From positions 310,001 through 374,000 of the forward strand of contig CAZVNM010000001.1 of NCBI GenBank assembly GCA_964628685.1: DNA of 64,000 bases, given 5' to 3'. The number at the start of each line of letters is the position of its first letter. Position 1 is the first letter of the stretch. The position numbers were made by a program, and so were the translations under genes. The DNA comes from CALMEC01 sp964628685. Lineage in GTDB: Bacteria > Actinomycetota > Thermoleophilia > Miltoncostaeales > Miltoncostaeaceae. A model generated the notes under the pieces. It was not told where the DNA came from and made no database searches. It saw only the letters and a list, made by a program, of their open reading frames with translations. This document shows positions 49,813 through 59,951 of this stretch, piece after piece.

Positions 49813-50994
49813 ATGACCGACATCCCAGAGCCACTCCCGCCCAACGATCTTCTGCTGACGGAGGACGAGATCCCGGATGACGCGCGCGACGTCCAGCAGC
49901 GCGTGCGGGCGTTCTGCGACACGCACGTCCGCCCTGTCGCCAACGACTACTGGGAGCGGGCCGAGTTCCCCTTCGCGCTGATCCCCGGGCTCGCAGGACT
50001 CGACATCTTTGGCGGCACCATCCACGGCCACGGCTGTCCCGGCCTCTCACCCCTCGCATGTGGCCTGGCCGCGATGGAACTCGCCCGCGGCGACGGCAGC
50101 GTCAGCACCTTCTACGGGGTGCAGTCGGGCCTCGCCATGAGCGCCATCGCCCAGCTCGGCTCCGAGGAGCAGCGGGAGCGGTTCCTGCCCGAGATGGCCC
50201 GCCTGGAGAAGATCGGCGCGTTCGCCCTCACCGAACCGGACCACGGTTCCGACGCAGTCGCGCTCGAGACCCGCGTCCGCAACCTGGGTGACGGCTACGT
50301 CCTGGACGGGGAGAAGCGCTGGATCGGCAACGCCCCCTTCGCCGACTGGGTCATCGTCTGGGCGCGCGATGCACAGGGCGACGTCGGCGCATACGTGGTC
50401 GAGAAGGGCACACCCGGCTTCGAGGTGCTGCTCATCAAGGGGAAGGTCGGGAAGCGCGCGTCATGGCAGGCCGACATCCGCCTCCGCGATGTCCGTGTGC
50501 CCGCCGAGAATCGGCTCGAACACGCACACAGCTTCGACGACGCCGCCCGGGTGCTGACCGGTGCGCGTCCCAACATCGCCTGGGGTGCGCTGGGTCACGC
50601 CCTCGCCGCCTACGACCGGGCGCTCGCCTACAGCCACGAACGCGAGTCGTTCGGCGGGCCGCTCGCCGGCCTGCAGCTGGTGCAGTTCCGCCTGGCGAAG
50701 ATGGCCGCCGACATCGCCGCCATGCGCCTCTACTGCATGCGACTGGCCGCACTCGCCGAGGCCGACCGGCTGACCGCCCCCATGTCGTCCCTCGCCAAGA
50801 TGCACAACGCCGAGCACGCGCTGCGGATCGTGCGCGAGGCCCGTGACCTGATGGGCGGCAACGGGATCCTCCTTGAGAACGAGGTCGCGCGGCATCTGGT
50901 GGACAGCGAGGTCGTCTCGACCGTCGAGGGGACCGACACCATCCACGCCCTCATCGTGGGACGGGAGCTCACCGGGATCTCCGCCTTCTCCTGA
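49813..50994 (+). CDS. Acyl-CoA dehydrogenase, glutaryl-CoA dehydrogenase-like
   Basis: 393 aa with all three acyl-CoA dehydrogenase domains: N-terminal helices, the FAD-contacting FALTEPDHGSDAVALETRV, and the C-terminal LMGGNGILLENEVARHLVDS followed by TVEGTDTIHALIVGRELTG, whose Glu is the catalytic base in the glutaryl-CoA dehydrogenase subgroup. Substrate could be glutaryl-CoA or another short acyl-CoA. ATG 49813 lies six bases after a TAGGAT box, so the mRNA may be nearly leaderless. The 3' end has been copied downstream. Confidence 0.9.
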   Translation: MTDIPEPLPPNDLLLTEDEIPDDARDVQQRVRAFCDTHVRPVANDYWERAEFPFALIPGLAGLDIFGGTIHGHGCPGLSPLACGLAAMELARGDGSVSTFYGVQSGLAMSAIAQLGSEEQRERFLPEMARLEKIGAFALTEPDHGSDAVALETRVRNLGDGYVLDGEKRWIGNAPFADWVIVWARDAQGDVGAYVVEKGTPGFEVLLIKGKVGKRASWQADIRLRDVRVPAENRLEHAHSFDDAARVLTGARPNIAWGALGHALAAYDRALAYSHERESFGGPLAGLQLVQFRLAKMAADIAAMRLYCMRLAALAEADRLTAPMSSLAKMHNAEHALRIVREARDLMGGNGILLENEVARHLVDSEVVSTVEGTDTIHALIVGRELTGISAFS

Positions 50995-51238
50995 CACCGC
51001 CCGACACACGAACAACGATCGACGGTCAACTCCACCCACAGGTTCACCCAGACGCGACCGTCGCGGGGATCGACACCATCCACGCCCTCATCGTGGGACG
51101 GGAGCTCACCGGGATCTCCGCCTTCTCCTCACACCGCCCCACACAACGACCACGACCGACGACCTCATCACACCCGGACGGGATCCACGGTCAGCTCCAT
51201 CCGCAGGTTCGCCCAGACGCGACCGTCACGGTCGCGGT
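50928..51238. repeat. Tandem duplication covering both 3' ends of convergent genes
   Basis: Unit 1 (50928-51064) contains the true end of the acyl-CoA dehydrogenase and a decayed copy of the GNAT gene end. Unit 2 (51065-51238) contains a copy of the dehydrogenase end (two differences in about 75 bases, with TGA changed to TCA) and the true GNAT end. The middle of unit 2 has about 30 extra bases. Confidence 0.8.
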
Positions 51239-51677
51239 GGGCCCCCGGCCGCTCCGCGACGACGGTGAAACCCGCACGCTCGTACGCACGACGCGCCGGC
51301 GCATTGACGTCGTAGACGTTCAGAGCGACACGCCGCGCCCCCCACGACCGGGCCTGCGCGACGAGCTCATCGACGAGCGCCGCGCCCAGGCCGGGGCCAC
51401 GACGGGCGGGCAGCACGAGGATGTGGCCGAGGTGGATCAACCCGTCGGTCGACGCGACGGTCTTCGCATGTCCCACGACGCGGCCGTCGCCGTCGACCGC
51501 CGTCCACACCGCCGAGTCACCGCGCTGGGTCACACGCAGATACCGTCGTAGCGACGCATCGGTGAGCGGCCAGGTGAAGGTGCTCGCCCCGGCCCACATG
51601 ACAAGCTCGTCCGCCGACCGGATCGCCGCGCGCACGGCACCCAGATCGTCGGGCCGGCAGGGACGCAGCGTCAACAT
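51168..51677 (-). CDS. GNAT family N-acetyltransferase
   Basis: 169 aa from ATG 51677. The acetyl-CoA site motif is HLGHILVLPARRGPGLGAAL (V-x-P-x-x-RGxGxG type), followed by ARRVALNVYDVNAPARRAYE and AGFTVVAERPGAH, all standard for GNAT enzymes. Substrate unknown. A GTG at 51713 would extend it by 12 residues, but that leader overlaps the hairpin I assign to glpK termination. It may be read from the glpK promoter side. Its 3' end is duplicated. Confidence 0.85.
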   Translation of the reverse strand: MLTLRPCRPDDLGAVRAAIRSADELVMWAGASTFTWPLTDASLRRYLRVTQRGDSAVWTAVDGDGRVVGHAKTVASTDGLIHLGHILVLPARRGPGLGAALVDELVAQARSWGARRVALNVYDVNAPARRAYERAGFTVVAERPGAHRDRDGRVWANLRMELTVDPVRV

Positions 51678-51703
51678 GACGGGCGACCCCCGCGACGGGT
51701 CGC

Positions 51704-51732
51704 CGCCGGGCACGCACGACGCGCGCCCGGCG
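51704..51732 (-). terminator. Hairpin after glpK
   Basis: An 8-bp GC stem (51704-51711 with 51725-51732) with a 13-base loop lies 12 bp beyond the glpK stop and before the GNAT start. No T-run. Confidence 0.35.
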
Positions 51733-51744
51733 ACGATCGCCGAC

Positions 51745-53267
<1,523 letters not shown>

Positions 53268-53268
<1 letters not shown>

Positions 53269-53909
53269 TACCGCCCTCCATTCGATTCTCCGAAGACTTG
53301 CTCAGCGGCGCGAAGGAGCAGGTGACTCGACGTGGCGCCCGGATCCTGGTGACCGATGCTGCGCTCACCCAGATAGCTGGCACGGCCCTTCTGGGCCAGC
53401 ATCGGGATGGTCGCCTTCATGCCCTCCTCGGCGGCGTCGGCCGCCGACGAGAGCGCGTCGGCCATCGACGCACCACCCTCGAGCGCCGACGCATACGCGT
53501 CGCGTGCGGGGATGAGTGCGTCCAGCATCGTCTTCTGCCCGGCATCGGACTTGCCGATCTTCTGGACGCCGGCGATGCCGGCCTCCAGCGCCGAGCCGAA
53601 GCCCTCCGCGGTCAGCTCCGTCTGCCCGGCCAGCGTATTGCCGGCCTGCATGAAGAGCGACCCGTAGAGCGGACCGCCGGACCCGCCGACGCTCGAGATG
53701 AGCGTCATTCCGACGGTCTTCAGCACCTGTCCGATGTCGTCACCGTCGGCCAGCTTCTCGACGGCGGCGTTCATCCCGCGGGCCATGTTGATGCCATGGT
53801 CCGCATCGCCGATCGCCGAGTCGAGCTCGGTGAGATACGTCTTGTTCTCGACCACGGCGGCCTGGAACGCGCGGATCCAGTCGCCGATGTCGCCGGCCGT
53901 GATGCTCAT
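53268..53909 (-). CDS. dhaL: Dihydroxyacetone kinase ADP-binding subunit DhaL
   Basis: 213 aa. In the PTS-dependent kinase, DhaL keeps a bound ADP that is rephosphorylated by DhaM and passes phosphate to DhaK-bound dihydroxyacetone. The Mg/ADP site is LTELDSAIGDADHGINMARG (the Asp triad), with SSVGGSGGPLYGSLFM and the C-terminal DPGATSSHLLLRA. ATG 53909 follows AAGGAG. It sits between dhaK and glpK. Confidence 0.95.
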
Positions 53910-53938
53910 ACCCTGCTCCTTCCCGTCCGCCGCACCGC

Positions 53939-54940
53939 TCACACGCCCCAGTGCAGTCCGGGGGTGTTGACCGGTGCGTCCCACAGGCGCGTCAGCTCGT
54001 CGTCCAGCTTCAGCAGCGTGATGGAGCACCCCGCCATCTCGAGCGACGTGATGTACGGACCGATCAGATGCCGATCGATCGTGATGCCCTTCTCGTCGCA
54101 GATCGCGGCGAGCTCCTTGTAGACGATGTACAGCTCGAGCAGCGGCGTGCCGCCCATGCCGTTGACGAACGCCAGGACCCTGTCGCCCTTCTCGAACGGA
54201 AGGTCCTCGAGGATCGGTTCGGTGAGCTTGCGGGTCACCTCGGCGGCGGAGCCCACCTTCTGGCGCTCGCGCCCCGGCTCCCCGTGGATGCCGACCCCGA
54301 TCTCCATCTCGTCGTCGCCCAGCTCGAACGTGGGCTTGCCCGCCGCCGGCACCGTGCACGACGTGAGCGCCATGCCCATGCTGCGCACCTGCCCGTTGAC
54401 CTTCTTGGCGAGCTCGGTGACCTCGGCGAGGGACTTGCCCTCCTCGGCCGCCGCGCCGCAGATCTTCTCGAGCAGGACGGTGCCGCCCACACCACGGCGA
54501 CCCGCGGTGTAGAGGCTGTCCTTGACGGCCACGTCGTCGTCGACGACCACCGCCTCGACGTCGATGCCCTCCGCCTTGGCCATGTCGGCGGCCATCTCGA
54601 AGTTCATCACGTCGCCGGTGTAGTTCTTGACGATGTGCAGGACGCCGGCGCCGCCGTCGACGGCCTTCGTGGCCTCGAGCATCTGGTCCGGGGTGGGCGA
54701 GGTGAAGACCTCGCCCGGGCATGCCGCGTCGAGCATGCCCTTCCCCACGAACCCACCGTGCAGCGGCTCGTGCCCGGACCCGCCGCCCGAGACGAGGGCG
54801 ACCTTGCCCTTGACCGGCGCGTCCGCGCGGGTGATGAAGTGCGGTGAGGTGTGGACCGAGATGAGGTCCCCGTGCGCCACCGCCATTCCCGCCAGGGCGT
54901 CGACGACCACGTCGTCGACGCCGTTGATCAGCTTCTTCAT
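53939..54940 (-). CDS. dhaK: Dihydroxyacetone kinase substrate-binding subunit DhaK
   Basis: 333 aa. DhaK binds dihydroxyacetone covalently through a histidine, seen here in EIGVGIHGEPG; the N-terminal ALVSGGGSGHEPLHGGFVG and NYTGDVMNFEMA are also conserved. ATG 54940 (MKKLINGVDD) is the family start; longer frames run into glpF. It is eight bases after glpF and 29 before dhaL on the minus strand. Confidence 0.95.
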   Translation of the reverse strand: MKKLINGVDDVVVDALAGMAVAHGDLISVHTSPHFITRADAPVKGKVALVSGGGSGHEPLHGGFVGKGMLDAACPGEVFTSPTPDQMLEATKAVDGGAGVLHIVKNYTGDVMNFEMAADMAKAEGIDVEAVVVDDDVAVKDSLYTAGRRGVGGTVLLEKICGAAAEEGKSLAEVTELAKKVNGQVRSMGMALTSCTVPAAGKPTFELGDDEMEIGVGIHGEPGRERQKVGSAAEVTRKLTEPILEDLPFEKGDRVLAFVNGMGGTPLLELYIVYKELAAICDEKGITIDRHLIGPYITSLEMAGCSITLLKLDDELTRLWDAPVNTPGLHWGV

Positions 54941-54947
54941 GATGTGG

Positions 54948-55697
54948 CTATCCCGGGTAGAGGCCCTTGTACACGAAGCCCGCCACCACACCACCGACGA
55001 TCGGTCCGACCACCGGGACCCACGAGTAGCCCCAGTCGGAGCTGCCCTTGCCGGGGATGGGAAGGATCGCGTGCATGATGCGTGGGCCAAGGTCACGGGC
55101 CGGGTTGATGGCGTATCCGGTCGGACCGCCCAGCGAGAGGCCGATCGCCCAGATCAGGAATCCGATGAGAAGCGGCGTGATGCCGGTTCCGAACGCCTGG
55201 TTGAGGTTGCCGTCGGTGATCGCACCCATGTGGTGACCGATCGCGAGGATGCCGAAGATCAGCATGAACGTTCCGATGAACTCGGAGATCACGTTGGCAG
55301 GGCTGCGGATGGCCGGGCCGGTGGCGAACACCGCCAGCTTGAGCCCGGGATCCTCCGTCTGCTTCCAGTGCGGCATGTAGTGCAGGAACACGAGTGTCGC
55401 ACCGATGAAGGCACCCACGAACTGGCCCCCCACGTACTGGAAGATCTGACTCGCCGTGAAGTCGGCGCCCGAGGCCCAGAGACCGAACGTCACCGCGGGG
55501 TTGAGATGTGCACCCGCGTCGAAGTGACCGACCATGTAGACGGCCATTGCGACCGCGAGGGCCCACCCCGTGGTGATGACGATCCAGCCCGAGTTCTCGG
55601 CCTTCGACTTCGAGAGGAGTACACCGGCGACGACGCCGTCGCCGAGCAAGATAAGAATCGCGGTTCCCACCAATTCCGCGAGGAAGATGTTGTCCAT
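54948..55697 (-). CDS. glpF: Glycerol uptake facilitator GlpF (MIP family)
   Basis: 249 aa with six hydrophobic helices and the two half-helix motifs HLNPAVTFGLWASG and AINPARDLGPRIMHAI. The Asp after the second NPAR is characteristic of glycerol channels rather than pure water channels. ATG 55697 is preceded by AAGGAG. It leads the glpF-dhaK-dhaL-glpK operon. Confidence 0.94.
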   Translation of the reverse strand: MDNIFLAELVGTAILILLGDGVVAGVLLSKSKAENSGWIVITTGWALAVAMAVYMVGHFDAGAHLNPAVTFGLWASGADFTASQIFQYVGGQFVGAFIGATLVFLHYMPHWKQTEDPGLKLAVFATGPAIRSPANVISEFIGTFMLIFGILAIGHHMGAITDGNLNQAFGTGITPLLIGFLIWAIGLSLGGPTGYAINPARDLGPRIMHAILPIPGKGSSDWGYSWVPVVGPIVGGVVAGFVYKGLYPG

Positions 55698-55888
55698 CGA
55701 CGCTCCTTGAATTGAGAGGCGACGCGTCCTGAACGACTCCCCTGAGGACGCGCCTCCGGAATTTCTCTAACCGCTTTGTGACAATCGTAACGCGGTTATC
55801 GCGTTCGGACACTAGCGCACCACATCGGGTGACGAGGCTCGAAACGATCCGGTTATCATCGGCGGACAGCCCGGACGTGAGGTGGCCC
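55698..55888. promoter_or_regulatory. Divergent promoter/operator region between glpF and glpA
   Basis: The 191-bp gap between oppositely transcribed operons is AT-richer than its surroundings. It holds an inverted repeat AACGCG-GTTAT-CGCGTT near 55790-55808 and a second GGTTATC near 55851. A 7-bp GC stem (GCGTCCT/AGGACGC) lies in the glpF leader. These could be operators for a glycerol regulator; none is encoded in the window. Confidence 0.4.
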
Positions 55889-57484
55889 GTGACGACCCTG
55901 GAGACCGACGTGCTTGTCATCGGAGGTGGCGCCACCGGCGCCGGGATCCTCCGCGATGCGGCGATGCGGGGATTCCGATCCCTCCTCGTGGAACGCGCCG
56001 ACCTCGGGCAGGGGACCACCGGCCGCTTCCACGGGCTGCTGCACTCCGGCGGGCGGTACGTCGTCAGCGATCCGCACTCCGCCACCGAGTGCGCCCAGGA
56101 GACCGAACTCCTCAGTCGCATCGCCGCGGACGCCGTCGAGATGACCGGCGGTCTGTTCGTCACCACGCCCGCCGACGACCCGGAGTACGCGGACCGGTTC
56201 GCCGCCGCCTGCCGCGAGACCCACGTCCCGGTCAACGAGATCCCGGTGGCCGAGGCGCTTCGCCGCGAGCCGCGCCTCAACCCGGGCATCACGCGCGCGT
56301 TCGAGGTCAACGACGGCTCGGTCGACGCGTGGAAGCTCATCTGGGGCAACGTGCGCTCGGCCCAGGCGTACGGGGCGCGCACGCTCACCTACCACTGGGT
56401 CACCGAGGTCATTCGCGACGGCGACCGGGTGGCGGGCGTCGTCTGCCACAACGGCGTGACCGGCGAGGACGTGCGCATCGAGGCCGGGTTCACCATCAAC
56501 GCCACCGGCGCCTGGGCGGGCGACATCGCCCGGATGGCGGGGGTGCACGACGTGGAGGTGGTCCCCGGTCGCGGCATCATGGTCGCGATGAACCACCGCC
56601 TGGTGAGCTGCGTGGTCAACCGCTGCGACCCACCCGGCGACGGCGACATCATCGTGCCGATCCACACCGTCTGCGTGATCGGCACCACCGACACCAAGGT
56701 CGAGAGCCCCGACCGGCTGGCCATCCCGCGCGACGAGGTGCAGCAGATGCTGGACGCCGGCGAGGTGCTGGTGCCGGGCTTCCGTCGGGCCCGCGCCCTG
56801 CACGCCTGGGCGGGTGCCCGGCCGCTCGTCAAGGATACGCGGGTCGCCGCCGACGACACCCGTCACATGAGCCGCGGCATGTCGGTGATGGACCACCTGG
56901 AGCGCGACGGCGTCGCCGGCTTCATGACCATCGCCGGCGGCAAGGCGACCACGTACCGGCTGATGGCGAAGAACATCGTCGACGCCATGTGCGCGCAGCG
57001 CGGTGACGACCGCCCGTGTCGCACCGCCGACGAGCCCCTCGTCGGGTCGGAGGAGGGTGTCAACTACACGGTCACCCACCGGCTGCACGACCGCGAGCAG
57101 GACCGCATGGAGGATCAGATCATCTGCGAGTGCGAGATGATCTCGCGCAGCATGTTCGAGCGTCACCTCGCGGCCAACCCCACGGCGGCGCTGGACGACG
57201 TGCGCCGGCAGCTGCGTCTGGGCATGGGGCCCTGTCAGGGCGGGTTCTGCACCTATCGCATCACCGGGATCGCCCACCAGGCCGGCCACATCGAGATCGA
57301 CCGCGCCAACGGCCTCATGGGCATGTTCCTCAAGCACCGCTGGATCGGCCTGCACACGATCCTCTACGGCGACCAGGTGCGCCAGACGGCGCTGGACGAC
57401 TGGATCCTGCAGGGCACGCTCGACCTCGAGCATCTGCCGCCCGCCGACGCGACCCCAAGCCTGCCGCCGGGGGTGGAGGTATGA
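55889..57484 (+). CDS. glpA: Glycerol-3-phosphate dehydrogenase subunit A (anaerobic type)
   Basis: 531 aa. FAD-dependent oxidation of glycerol-3-phosphate to dihydroxyacetone phosphate. The FAD motif is VLVIGGGATGAGILRDAAMR; the C-terminal domain has a BFD-like [2Fe-2S] site (ICECEMISRSMFERHL and GMGPCQGGFCTYRITG), which marks GlpA rather than aerobic GlpD. GTG 55889 follows GAGG. The stop overlaps the glpB start (ATGA). Confidence 0.94.
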   Translation: MTTLETDVLVIGGGATGAGILRDAAMRGFRSLLVERADLGQGTTGRFHGLLHSGGRYVVSDPHSATECAQETELLSRIAADAVEMTGGLFVTTPADDPEYADRFAAACRETHVPVNEIPVAEALRREPRLNPGITRAFEVNDGSVDAWKLIWGNVRSAQAYGARTLTYHWVTEVIRDGDRVAGVVCHNGVTGEDVRIEAGFTINATGAWAGDIARMAGVHDVEVVPGRGIMVAMNHRLVSCVVNRCDPPGDGDIIVPIHTVCVIGTTDTKVESPDRLAIPRDEVQQMLDAGEVLVPGFRRARALHAWAGARPLVKDTRVAADDTRHMSRGMSVMDHLERDGVAGFMTIAGGKATTYRLMAKNIVDAMCAQRGDDRPCRTADEPLVGSEEGVNYTVTHRLHDREQDRMEDQIICECEMISRSMFERHLAANPTAALDDVRRQLRLGMGPCQGGFCTYRITGIAHQAGHIEIDRANGLMGMFLKHRWIGLHTILYGDQVRQTALDDWILQGTLDLEHLPPADATPSLPPGVEV

Positions 57485-58722
57485 GCGACGTCGTCGTCAT
57501 CGGCGCGGGACTGGCCGGGCTCACCGCGGCGGTCCGCGTGGCGCAGGCGGGGGCCCGGGTGACCCTGCTGGCGGCGGGGGTCGGCGGCCTGCAGCTCTCG
57601 CAGGGCACGATCGACATCCTCGGCTACGCGCCCGACGTCGTCGAGCGTCCGCTGGAGGCGATCGACACCCTGCCGGACGCCCACCCCTACCGCACGCTCG
57701 GCGCGCGTCAGGTGGGCGAGGCGGTCGAGTGGTTCGCATCGCTGCTGCCGGCCGGGACGCTCGAGGGCACCGTCGACCGCAACATGCGCACCCCGACCGC
57801 CGTGGGCGTCGCCCGTCCGACGGCGCTCGCACCCAACTCCATCGCCGCCGGGGCGCTGCGCGGCGGCATGCGCATCGCGATCGTGGGCGTGCGGGCGATC
57901 AAGGACTTCCAGCCTGGGCTCATCGCCGCCAACCTGTCGCGCCTCGACCTCGGCGACGGGCCGATCATCGCGACCGCGCACCACGTGGACCTGATCCCGC
58001 GCGACGGCGTCGACCACTCGTCGCTGGTCTACGCGCGGGCCATGGACGACCCCGACTTCCGCCGGCGCATGGGTGACGCCATCGCACGCGTGCGCGGCAA
58101 CGCCGACGCCGTGGGCGTGCCGGCCATGATCGGCCTGCGCGACCCGCTCGCCTGGACCGAGCTGTGCGAGCGGGTCGGCTGTCCCGTCTTCGAGATCCCG
58201 CTTCCCCCGCCGTCGGTGCCGGGCATGCGGCTGAACACGGCGCTCACCGACCATGCGCTGGCGGCCGGTGTGCGAATCGTCATCGGCGGCCGCGTGATCG
58301 CGGCCGAGGCCGCGGGGTCGCAGCTCACCTCGGTCACGACCGGCGCCTCCGGCTCGCCGCGCACGTATCCGGGCGACCGGTTCGTGTTCGCGCCGGGCGG
58401 GTTCGAGAGCGGCGCCATCCACGTCGACTCGCACTGGAACGTGACCGAGCCGGCGCTCGGCCTGCCGCTCACCGGCGTGCCCGACGGCGAGGACATCGTC
58501 ACCGACGACTACTGGGCCGACCAGCCGCTCTTTCGCGCCGGGGTCGCCGTCGACGAGTCCATGCGCGTCACCGGTCCGGACGGCACGCCCGTGTACGACA
58601 ACCTGGTCGCGGCGGGCGGCATCCTGGCGGGGGCCACCCGATGGCGCGAGAAGTCGGGCGAGGGCATCGCCATCGCAAGCGCCGTGCGGGCGGCGGACAC
58701 CATCATCGGAGCGAGCAAGTGA
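57481..58722 (+). CDS. glpB: Glycerol-3-phosphate dehydrogenase subunit B
   Basis: 413 aa. A flavin-fold subunit (VVVIGAGLAGLTAAVRVAQA, later FVFAPGGFESGAIHVDSHW) that completes the membrane-linked GlpABC enzyme. The start overlaps glpA by four bases and the end overlaps glpC by four bases (GTGA), so the three subunits are translationally coupled. Confidence 0.93.
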   Translation: MSDVVVIGAGLAGLTAAVRVAQAGARVTLLAAGVGGLQLSQGTIDILGYAPDVVERPLEAIDTLPDAHPYRTLGARQVGEAVEWFASLLPAGTLEGTVDRNMRTPTAVGVARPTALAPNSIAAGALRGGMRIAIVGVRAIKDFQPGLIAANLSRLDLGDGPIIATAHHVDLIPRDGVDHSSLVYARAMDDPDFRRRMGDAIARVRGNADAVGVPAMIGLRDPLAWTELCERVGCPVFEIPLPPPSVPGMRLNTALTDHALAAGVRIVIGGRVIAAEAAGSQLTSVTTGASGSPRTYPGDRFVFAPGGFESGAIHVDSHWNVTEPALGLPLTGVPDGEDIVTDDYWADQPLFRAGVAVDESMRVTGPDGTPVYDNLVAAGGILAGATRWREKSGEGIAIASAVRAADTIIGASK

Positions 58723-59951
58723 GCACCCACGAGCACGAGTTGATGCGCGACAGCCTCGACCATTGTGTCAAGTGCACGATCTGCGAGACGCAGTGCCCGG
58801 TCGCGACCGTCACGTCCCTCTTTCCGGGACCCAAATACGTGGGCCCGCAGGCCGAGCGCTACCGGCAATCCGGTCGGTCGGTCGACGCGTCCCTCGACCT
58901 CTGCTCCGGCTGCGGCATCTGCACCTACGTCTGCCCGCAGGACGTCAAGGTGGCCGAGATCAACGCGCAGGCGCGCGCGGAGATGAAGGCGAAGAACGGC
59001 ATCCCGCTGCGCGACCGCCTCATCTCCCGCCCGACCCTCGCCGGCGGACTCAGCTCACCGGTCGCCCCCATCGCCAACTGGCCGCTCCGGGTGCGGCCGA
59101 TCCGCCGGCTGATGCAGGCCGTCCTCGGCATCCACGCCAGGGCCCCGCTCCCGGTGGCCAGGCGACAGACGCTTCGCAAGTGGCTCGCCAAGCGGACCGC
59201 CAAGCCCGGCACGAAGGGCACCGTCGTCTACTTCCACGGCTGCGCCGCCAACTACTACGAGGTCGAGACGGGGCGACAGACGGTCGAGGTGCTCGAGCAC
59301 AACGGCTTCCGGGTCATCAGCCCCGATCACAGCTGCTGCGGCCTTCCGCTGCAGTCCAACGGGCTCTTCGACGACGCCCGGGCCGCCGTGCGCCGGCTGG
59401 TGAAGCAGCTGCGCGGGCCGGGGGTGGACATGCCGATCGTGGCGAGCTCCACCAGCTGCGGCCTGATGCTCAAGCGCGAGGCCCACGAGATCCTCGGCGT
59501 GCAGGATGCCGAGCTGGCCGACGTGGGGTCGCGCACCCGCGACATCTGCGAGTTCCTGCTCGACCTGCATGACCGCGGCGAGCTTCGCACCGACTTCGCC
59601 CCGATCGAGCAACGCGTTCCGTATCACCCGCCCTGCCAGCTGCGGGGTCACGCGATCGGCACGCCGGCCGTGGAGCTCATGAAGCTCATCCCGGGACTCG
59701 AGATCGTCGAGAGCGGCGTCAACTGCTGCGGCGTCGCCGGCACGTACGGCCTCAAGAAGGAGAAGTACGACATCGCGATGGCCGTGGGCGCACCGCTGTT
59801 CGACCTCGTGCGCGAGATGCACCCACCGGAGTCGGTGTGCGACTCGGAGACCTGCCGCTGGCAGATCGCGACCGCAACCGGCATCGATTCGGTCCACCCG
59901 ATCGCCCTCCTCCACCGCGCGTACGGGCTCGACCGCGAGGGAGCCCGATGA
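58719..59951 (+). CDS. glpC: Glycerol-3-phosphate dehydrogenase subunit C (Fe-S electron carrier)
   Basis: 410 aa. Two ferredoxin-type [4Fe-4S] motifs (CVKCTICETQCP and CSGCGICTYVCP) are followed by two CCG domains (SPDHSCCGLPLQSNG and ESGVNCCGVAGTYG), the arrangement that passes electrons to the quinone pool in GlpC. GTG 58719 overlaps glpB. The stop overlaps the next start (ATGA). Confidence 0.94.
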   Translation: MSTHEHELMRDSLDHCVKCTICETQCPVATVTSLFPGPKYVGPQAERYRQSGRSVDASLDLCSGCGICTYVCPQDVKVAEINAQARAEMKAKNGIPLRDRLISRPTLAGGLSSPVAPIANWPLRVRPIRRLMQAVLGIHARAPLPVARRQTLRKWLAKRTAKPGTKGTVVYFHGCAANYYEVETGRQTVEVLEHNGFRVISPDHSCCGLPLQSNGLFDDARAAVRRLVKQLRGPGVDMPIVASSTSCGLMLKREAHEILGVQDAELADVGSRTRDICEFLLDLHDRGELRTDFAPIEQRVPYHPPCQLRGHAIGTPAVELMKLIPGLEIVESGVNCCGVAGTYGLKKEKYDIAMAVGAPLFDLVREMHPPESVCDSETCRWQIATATGIDSVHPIALLHRAYGLDREGAR

